A stretch of DNA of 64,000 nt from Calditrichales bacterium MX18-03 (GTDB taxonomy: Bacteria; Bacillota; Clostridia; Lutisporales; Lutisporaceae), in contig JAJGRE010000004.1 of assembly GCA_021083345.1 (NCBI GenBank), positions 341,918-405,917 of the forward strand. Direction: 5' to 3'. The notes beneath the pieces are model-generated. The model was given only the letters and a program-made list of their open reading frames with translations, had not been told where the DNA came from and did no database searches. Every line of letters begins with the position of its first letter. The first letter of the stretch is position 1. Shown piece by piece: positions 59,499 through 64,000 of this stretch. Both the position numbers and the translations under genes were made by a program.

Positions 59499-59564
59499 TT
59501 GTTTGAGAAGTATTCTATATGTTCGTATTACTATATAATTTTGGTTAAGGCTGGTGGAATTTGA

Positions 59565-60035
59565 TTGAATACAAACAAGGGATTGAGAGATGAAATTAAA
59601 TTTGCAACTGATTCATTAGATATTACAGATACAGAGTTCAAAGAAGTTAGCAAATATCAATGGGAGCAGATACAAAAGACGGTTGAAGACACTTTTATAG
59701 TTGGAAAGGCTCATAATTTATCTATGATGCCTTATTGGGAACATCTTAAAGGAGATTATTTTAATATCAGTTTTCCTAAAGACAATGCTTTTGTATACCT
59801 TGATAACCTTATTGATAATAGTCAGCCTGTTTGGTTTTTAGCCCAAGATAATAGCAAGCTGTGGATATATGAGGGACTTATCTCTTCAATAAGAGAAGTC
59901 ATTGAGGAATGTTATGCATTTGAATACTATATAGTATCAAAAAAGTATTCATGGCTTTTATGTGAGAATCATCATGGATGTTTGATAGGCATTGGAGAAG
60001 ACCTTGTTAGGAAGATGAAGGCACTCCAAATTTAA
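59565..60035 (+). CDS. Array gene 2: small protein of unknown function
   Basis: 156 residues from TTG 59565 with GGTGG upstream. Cytosolic, acidic, Tyr/Trp-rich ('YQWEQIQKTVEDTFIVGK', 'PVWFLAQDNSKLWIYEG', 'YYIVSKKYSWLLCENHHGC'). The pattern resembles small immunity-type proteins found beside polymorphic toxins, but I cannot name a family with confidence. Confidence 0.6.
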   Translation: MNTNKGLRDEIKFATDSLDITDTEFKEVSKYQWEQIQKTVEDTFIVGKAHNLSMMPYWEHLKGDYFNISFPKDNAFVYLDNLIDNSQPVWFLAQDNSKLWIYEGLISSIREVIEECYAFEYYIVSKKYSWLLCENHHGCLIGIGEDLVRKMKALQI

Positions 60036-60077
60036 TTATTAATATACTCAACGAGACTTATTAACTACAGTATTTAC

Positions 60078-60296
60078 TAGGGTGGTTGACCTCCATGTCA
60101 ACCTCTGAAGCTAGGGGCGCCATACTACAGATAACAATGCACTCACGTGGCATTTCCATAAGGGAACCTACATAATAAATAATAGGCTCTCTTATTAAAG
60201 GTTTAGTTTTACATCCCTTCACCGGGTGTCACCACCGCCAGGGGGGATTCCTATATGGTCCGGTTCAGGGACGTCGTGAGTGCGAACCCGTTATAC
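60078..60296 (+). repeat. Structured repeat, copy B (divergent)
   Basis: Core AGATAAC (60129) to GTTAT (60290). Arms GCACTCACG/CGTGAGTGC pair perfectly. The interior differs from other copies but keeps pairing: ACATC/GACGT in place of ACACC/GGTGT, GGTG-TCA-CCACC in place of GGAGC-GAA-GCTCC, and AACCT/AGGTT. The leader hairpin GGTTGAC-CTCCAT-GTCAACC (60084-60103) is shared in form with copy C. Confidence 0.8.
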
Positions 60297-60312
60297 GCCA
60301 TTCAGTGTTTGT

Positions 60313-60330
60313 GCCGCCATCCGTGGCGGC
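60313..60330 (+). other. Hairpin just after repeat B
   Basis: GCCGCC-ATCCGT-GGCGGC; same loop type as the hairpin after repeat A. Confidence 0.5.
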
Positions 60331-60356
60331 AATTTATAGAATTGTGAGGTATTAAT

Positions 60357-60863
60357 GTGATTAATCGAGCAATTGTAATATTCCCTAAGTTTGATAATGT
60401 TCAATTGATTAATGAGATTCGAGAGAAATATGATCCACTGTATAATTATATCGCTCCCCATATAACTTTAGTATTTCCTTTTGGGAGTGATATTCCAACA
60501 AGCGAGCTAGTAAAACATATTCAACACCAACTTTCTGGAATTGGGAAGTTTGAGCTTGTCATGAAAGGTGTAACTGGTGCTTCAGATGGATATATTTTTC
60601 TTGATGTGAAGATTGGTAATGACAAGATAATTGAAATACATGATAAGCTCTATCAAGGTTTACTTAAGGAATATCACAATAGATTTATTCCTTACACTCC
60701 GCATTTGACTATTGGTAGGCTATTAGATACTGATAAGTATCAAGAGATTGTCAGATCATTATTTGAATTTGATGTAGAATTCCGAACAGTAATAGAGGAA
60801 ATAAATATCGAAATGATTGATGATAAAGATAAATCAATTATTGAGTATGTACACAGGCTGTAG
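60357..60863 (+). CDS. Array gene 3: 2'-5' RNA ligase/2H phosphoesterase family protein
   Basis: 168 residues from GTG 60357 (GAGGT six bases upstream). The two H-x-T motifs of the 2H superfamily are present, 'HITLVFPFG' (about residue 37) and 'HLTIGRLLD' (about residue 120), spaced as in LigT/ThpR-like proteins. They act on cyclic phosphodiesters in RNA or nucleotides. A stand-alone small member; repeats B and C flank it. Confidence 0.82.
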   Translation: MINRAIVIFPKFDNVQLINEIREKYDPLYNYIAPHITLVFPFGSDIPTSELVKHIQHQLSGIGKFELVMKGVTGASDGYIFLDVKIGNDKIIEIHDKLYQGLLKEYHNRFIPYTPHLTIGRLLDTDKYQEIVRSLFEFDVEFRTVIEEINIEMIDDKDKSIIEYVHRL

Positions 60864-60871
60864 TTCTGTTT

Positions 60872-61090
60872 AAGGGCTTGCCCTCCATGGCAAAGTCTGA
60901 AGCTGGGGTCACTGAACGGCGCATAACAATGCCCTCACGCTGCGGCACGGCGGGAAAGAGCAAGAAGTAGGCGTGCCTTGGGCTCCGCCACACCCCTTCA
61001 CCGGGAGCGGAGCTCCGCCATGGAGTAGGACTTTGCGGTCCAGTTCAGTGGTGTCGTGAGTGCGAACCCGTTATCTGACATGCAGTGAAC
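60872..61090 (+). repeat. Structured repeat, copy C
   Basis: Core GCATAAC (60921) to GTTATCT (61070). It has GCCCTCACG/CGTGAGTGC, GGCACG/CGTGCC, ACACC/GGTGT and GGAGC-GGA-GCTCC; the GGTTGCC stem is reduced. The leader hairpin TTGCC-CTCCAT-GGCAA (60878-60893) covaries with that of copy B. Outer pair TCACTG (60909)/CAGTGA (61083). Confidence 0.85.
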
Positions 61091-61136
61091 GCATGAGTAA
61101 AATACAGAAGTGAGAATAGAAAATAAGGAGTAATTT

Positions 61137-61694
61137 ATGAATCATCTGAGTGTAGGTCTTTTTTCAAAACTGAATAAGGTACCGTTTAAGGTATGTGATA
61201 CGTTACCTGCACATGAAAATGTGATTAAACCAATACTTCGCTCTGCATTGGAGTGTATTGTATACGGGCTTAAAGAAGATTCTATTCTATTGCAGAAATA
61301 TAAAAGCATCTTGATTAAACATAAAGGAAAGCACAAGCTGGATTTATCTCAAGAAGTTATCACTGGATGCGAAGAATTATGGAACTCCACAAATTGGGCA
61401 AGAGGGTCAGTTGTTATAATAACAAACCCAAATACTATTGACTTCACTAGAATATTTCCGTTTTGCTATAGACCAGGTATTATTGATAACCCTAATACAG
61501 GCAATACAGTATCTGCAGTAAAACTGTGTAAGGAAAAGTCTCAAGAAGGTTTAATATGTATCTGTTTCCCAGCATCTAATGGGATTGAATGGATGCAGAT
61601 ATATGCTGATGATGAGCAGTTAGCGCAGCTTTATGGTTTGGCTAATGAGCTGTGCTTGGAAAGAGACTATTGGAAGAATATGATGAAGCGATAA
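61137..61694 (+). CDS. Array gene 4: protein of unknown function
   Basis: 185 residues, ATG with AAGGAG eight bases upstream. Soluble; blocks such as 'NSTNWARGSVVIITNPNTIDFTRIFPFCYRPG' (in part) and 'NGIEWMQIYADDEQLAQLYGLANEL' are not recognised by me. AT-rich; flanked by repeats C and D. Confidence 0.62.
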   Translation: MNHLSVGLFSKLNKVPFKVCDTLPAHENVIKPILRSALECIVYGLKEDSILLQKYKSILIKHKGKHKLDLSQEVITGCEELWNSTNWARGSVVIITNPNTIDFTRIFPFCYRPGIIDNPNTGNTVSAVKLCKEKSQEGLICICFPASNGIEWMQIYADDEQLAQLYGLANELCLERDYWKNMMKR

Positions 61695-61732
61695 TTGAGT
61701 TATTGTATATTCTTTCTTTAGAGAAGTCTTCG

Positions 61733-61955
61733 AGGGCCACTGCACGATCAGATAACAATGCCCTCACGCTGCGGCACGGCGGGTCGTGACAAGGAGCATG
61801 CGTGCCTTGGGTTGCCGGACGCATTTGCTATGGAGAAGGGCAGGACAACCACACCCCTTCACCGGGTGGCAAGCACCGCCAGGGGGACAGGCTCTGTGAG
61901 TCCGGTTCAGTGGTGTCGTGAGTGCGAACCCGTTATCTGACATATGGTGCAGATT
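61733..61955 (+). repeat. Structured repeat, copy D (short form)
   Basis: Core AGATAAC (61750) to GTTATCT (61932-61938). It has all inner stems; the apical hairpin is GGTG-GCAAG-CACC, compensating both sides relative to GGAGC/GCTCC. Outer pair CTGCAC (61740)/GTGCAG (61947). There is no long leader. Confidence 0.85.
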
Positions 61956-62061
61956 GTTTATTCAAGAAGTACTATTTTTATATTCTATATCAGAAGCATA
62001 TTATGAAGTAAGGATAACATAAAAATCACTTAAAGAAATTATTTGAACATAGGAGGTCAAT

Positions 62062-62796
62062 ATGATTGCCGATGGTTTAGCTACTGCAATTATTAACTTC
62101 ATACTTTTTGGCATTGTAGTGGCTATAAGAAGATCCTTTAGCAACGAGGGGTTAGATTCTTTTCTTATTCATACAGATAAAAGAGGTATGAAGTTATTTT
62201 TAGAAGGCATTATCTTAGGGATGATACTTATTATAGTATATTCATTGCTTGTAATTGTGCTTGGTTTGGGAGAAATCACACTTAACGCAGCTGAAATATC
62301 TTATACTCTTATCTCATTCATTTCAAATGGTATAGGATTTCTAGCAGTTGCATTATTTGAAGAAGCGTTATTTCGAGGCTATATTTTCTTTAAGCTAGCA
62401 AGAAAAGTTTCACCAGTCAGTGCTATGATAATTTCATCAGTAATATTTGGAGGCCTCCATTTTATGCCATATGCTGGTGTACAGTATATTTGGATTGGTT
62501 TAATAAATGCGGCATTAATTGGAGTTTTACTTTGTGTAATAGTTATAAAGAGTGGTTCTCTAATGTTAGCTATTGGATATCATTTAGCCTGGGATTTGAC
62601 TCAGAAGCTAATTTTGAGTAAAGCAAATTCAGCAATAAAACTATCATTGGAAGGAAATATATTTACAGGATTTGGGCTTATACCTGAAGCAGGGCTTATT
62701 ATTTCAGTAGTTCTAATATTTATGGCAGTATATATATTTAAAAGGTTTAGGTATATTAAGAAAAGTAAGTATAAAGAAATGGACAAAAATATGTAA
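62062..62796 (+). CDS. Array gene 5: CPBP-family intramembrane metalloprotease-like protein
   Basis: 244 residues, about seven membrane helices. CPBP (Abi/Rce1-like) motifs: EE-x3-R in FEEALFRGY, F-x3-H in IFGGLHFMPYAG and H-x3-D in YHLAWDLTQ. These enzymes are often linked to bacteriocin self-protection or protein processing. AGGAGG precedes the ATG. Flanked by repeats D and E. Confidence 0.85.
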   Translation: MIADGLATAIINFILFGIVVAIRRSFSNEGLDSFLIHTDKRGMKLFLEGIILGMILIIVYSLLVIVLGLGEITLNAAEISYTLISFISNGIGFLAVALFEEALFRGYIFFKLARKVSPVSAMIISSVIFGGLHFMPYAGVQYIWIGLINAALIGVLLCVIVIKSGSLMLAIGYHLAWDLTQKLILSKANSAIKLSLEGNIFTGFGLIPEAGLIISVVLIFMAVYIFKRFRYIKKSKYKEMDKNM

Positions 62797-62838
62797 AAAA
62801 GTAGCCTTTATAAAAGGAAATCATAGTTGCTACACAAC

Positions 62839-63197
62839 ATTCTTATAAGGTGCAAACTCCTATGCGGAGTATGTTAGATATTTAAACCCGAGAGAGACAA
62901 TACTTACACAATAGACTCATTCCAGATTCCGGGTACCGGAAACAGTATAGAAAGATATTCGGGAAAGGCTCTGAGGGGCACCATACATCAGATAACAATG
63001 CCCTCACGCTGCGGCACGTAGGGCTGGGGACAAGAAGCGTGCGTGCCTTGGGTTGCCGGATGCACTTGCTTTGAAGCGCAAGCAGGGCAACCACACCCCC
63101 TCACCGGTAGCGAAGCTCCGCCAAGGGGACAGGCTCTGCAGGTGCGGTTCAGCGGTGTCGTGAGTGCGAACCCGTTATCTGACATATGGTGCAGATT
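62839..63197 (+). repeat. Structured repeat, copy E (long form)
   Basis: The leader from 62839 is like copy A (CAAACTCC-TATGC-GGAGT...). Core AGATAAC (62990) to GTTATCT (63174-63180), with all inner stems. The outer pair GCACCATA (62978-62985)/TATGGTGC (63185-63192) is the longest of the set. Confidence 0.87.
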
Positions 63198-63241
63198 GAA
63201 TTATATAATCGCAAGTAGAATTGCAAAAAGGAGACTTAATC

Positions 63242-63694
63242 ATGAGTGAGATTTTTGATATTTCCTTTGATAAGATTGGGGTCATAAAAAACTTATGGGA
63301 GAAGAATCGGCAGTACCATGAAGTTAGTTCAGAATATTTTAGTGAGACATATCGCTCTATGTGTTTCGATGAGAGAATTAAAGCATTTGGAGAATTTGAT
63401 AAGGATATGCTTAAAATAACGGTTGCTAAAGATAATGATGAGTATATCGGTTATTGTATATCAACTATAGTTGAAGAGAAAGGAGAACTTGAATCACTTC
63501 ATGTAGATGAATCCAAGAGAGGAACAGGTATTGGGAAAGAACTTGTAGGTACACATCTTGAATGGATGAAAGAAAATAATTGTAAAGTTATTGGGGTAAC
63601 AGTATCTCAAGAAAATGAATCTACTATTAACTTTTATAAGAAACTAGGATTTTATCCTAACACTTTATATATGCAACAAGTACAAAGAAAATAA
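63242..63694 (+). CDS. Array gene 6: GNAT-family N-acetyltransferase
   Basis: 150 residues from ATG 63242 (AAGGAG upstream). GNAT motif A is 'LESLHVDESKRGTGIGKELVGTHL' (acetyl-CoA loop R-G-T-G-I-G), followed by 'NESTINFYKKLGFYPN'. The substrate is unknown. AT-rich; flanked by repeats E and F. Confidence 0.85.
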   Translation: MSEIFDISFDKIGVIKNLWEKNRQYHEVSSEYFSETYRSMCFDERIKAFGEFDKDMLKITVAKDNDEYIGYCISTIVEEKGELESLHVDESKRGTGIGKELVGTHLEWMKENNCKVIGVTVSQENESTINFYKKLGFYPNTLYMQQVQRK

Positions 63695-63713
63695 ATTATT
63701 TATATGTAACGTT

Positions 63714-64000
63714 ATTCTTATAAGGTACAAACTCCTATGCGGAGTTTGATAAAGATTTAAACCCAAGAGAGACAATATTTTCAGGAGCGACTCATGTAAG
63801 GTCCCGGATACCGGAAACGTTATAGAAAGATATTAGGGAAAAGCTCCGCGGGGCACCATACATCAGATAACAATGCCCTCACGCGGCGGCACGGAGGGAC
63901 GGGGCAAGGAGAAGGCGTACCTTGGGTTGCGAAGGACTGATAAAGCTGTAGATTTTCTTAAGTAGCAACCACACTGTTTATGGCAAAATAGAAATACAGA
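63714..64000 (+). repeat. Structured repeat, copy F (long form, 3' part altered and cut by the window end)
   Basis: The leader matches copies A and E, and GCACCATA (63853) and AGATAAC (63865) are present with GCCCTCACG and GGCACG. After GGGTTGC...GCAACC the sequence departs from the others (…cacactgtttatgg), and no GTTATCT arm is reached by base 64000. It may be a rearranged copy or an insertion. Confidence 0.7.

Noticed and set aside
59112..59538. Small frames inside repeat A (and similar ones in D and E at 61758-61940 and 63043-63249)
   Set aside because: They coincide with the structured repeat, recur only because the repeat recurs, and lack ribosome binding sites.
58641..64000. CRISPR array
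   Set aside because: Repeats are 150-350 bp, structured, and spaced by genes of 370-740 bp rather than short spacers; there are no cas genes.

Overview
The window reads as a chromosomal segment of a Gram-positive anaerobe, most likely Bacillota, class Clostridia. The evidence is AGGAGG-type ribosome binding sites, several TTG starts, S-layer homology (SLH) and copper-amine-oxidase-N surface proteins, LytTR/AgrC-type two-component genes, an aldo-keto reductase with ferredoxin clusters, and UbiD/UbiA/U32 genes that suit life without oxygen. I saw no rRNA, tRNA, CRISPR array, transposase or integrase gene.

Layout. (1) 1-12.5 kb is a cell-surface locus: a BspA-type leucine-rich-repeat protein, an RCC1-repeat protein broken by a -1 frameshift at an A-AAA-AAG site, a large secreted protein with eight 318-bp tandem repeats, and a LytTR response regulator and an AgrC-like kinase that look like the two surviving halves of a duplicated two-component operon. 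(2) 12.7-24.0 kb is a glycoside operon gene-for-gene like E. coli ycjNOPQRST plus ycjM, with a LacI regulator and twin palindromic operators. (3) 24.0-50.1 kb is mostly ordinary housekeeping and accessory genes: an ABC-F ATPase, an aldo-keto reductase, an HD hydrolase, a YcaQ-like protein, a phosphotriesterase-family hydrolase, a Cache-GGDEF protein, a PLP lyase, a second SecA-like ATPase, a TetR/CrtI-like operon, an SLH-protease-propeller protein, a LytTR/DUF3021 pair, an acyltransferase, an MFS/kinase pair and a DUF116 protein.

(4) 50.4-58.45 kb is a tight seven-gene operon: UbiD decarboxylase, MqnP-like UbiA prenyltransferase, NMT1-type lipoprotein, ABC ATPase, U32 iron-sulfur protein, class III aminotransferase and ABC permease. 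The ABC importer genes are interleaved with the enzymes. This suggests uptake of a precursor and its conversion, without oxygen, into a prenylated and perhaps amino- or hydroxyl-modified aromatic (quinone-like) product. The product is not identifiable from sequence.

(5) 58.5-64 kb is the most unusual part: six small AT-rich genes of unrelated families (three unrecognised, a 2H phosphoesterase, a CPBP protein and a GNAT protein), all on + and each followed by a copy of a GC-rich structured repeat of about 160-190 bp. A matching half-site precedes the first gene. The arrangement looks like an integron cassette array without an integrase (the repeats have attC-like R and L arms), but the conserved multi-branched interior and the pairing that extends past the would-be crossover do not fit a classical attC. 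It may be an undescribed cassette-type array.
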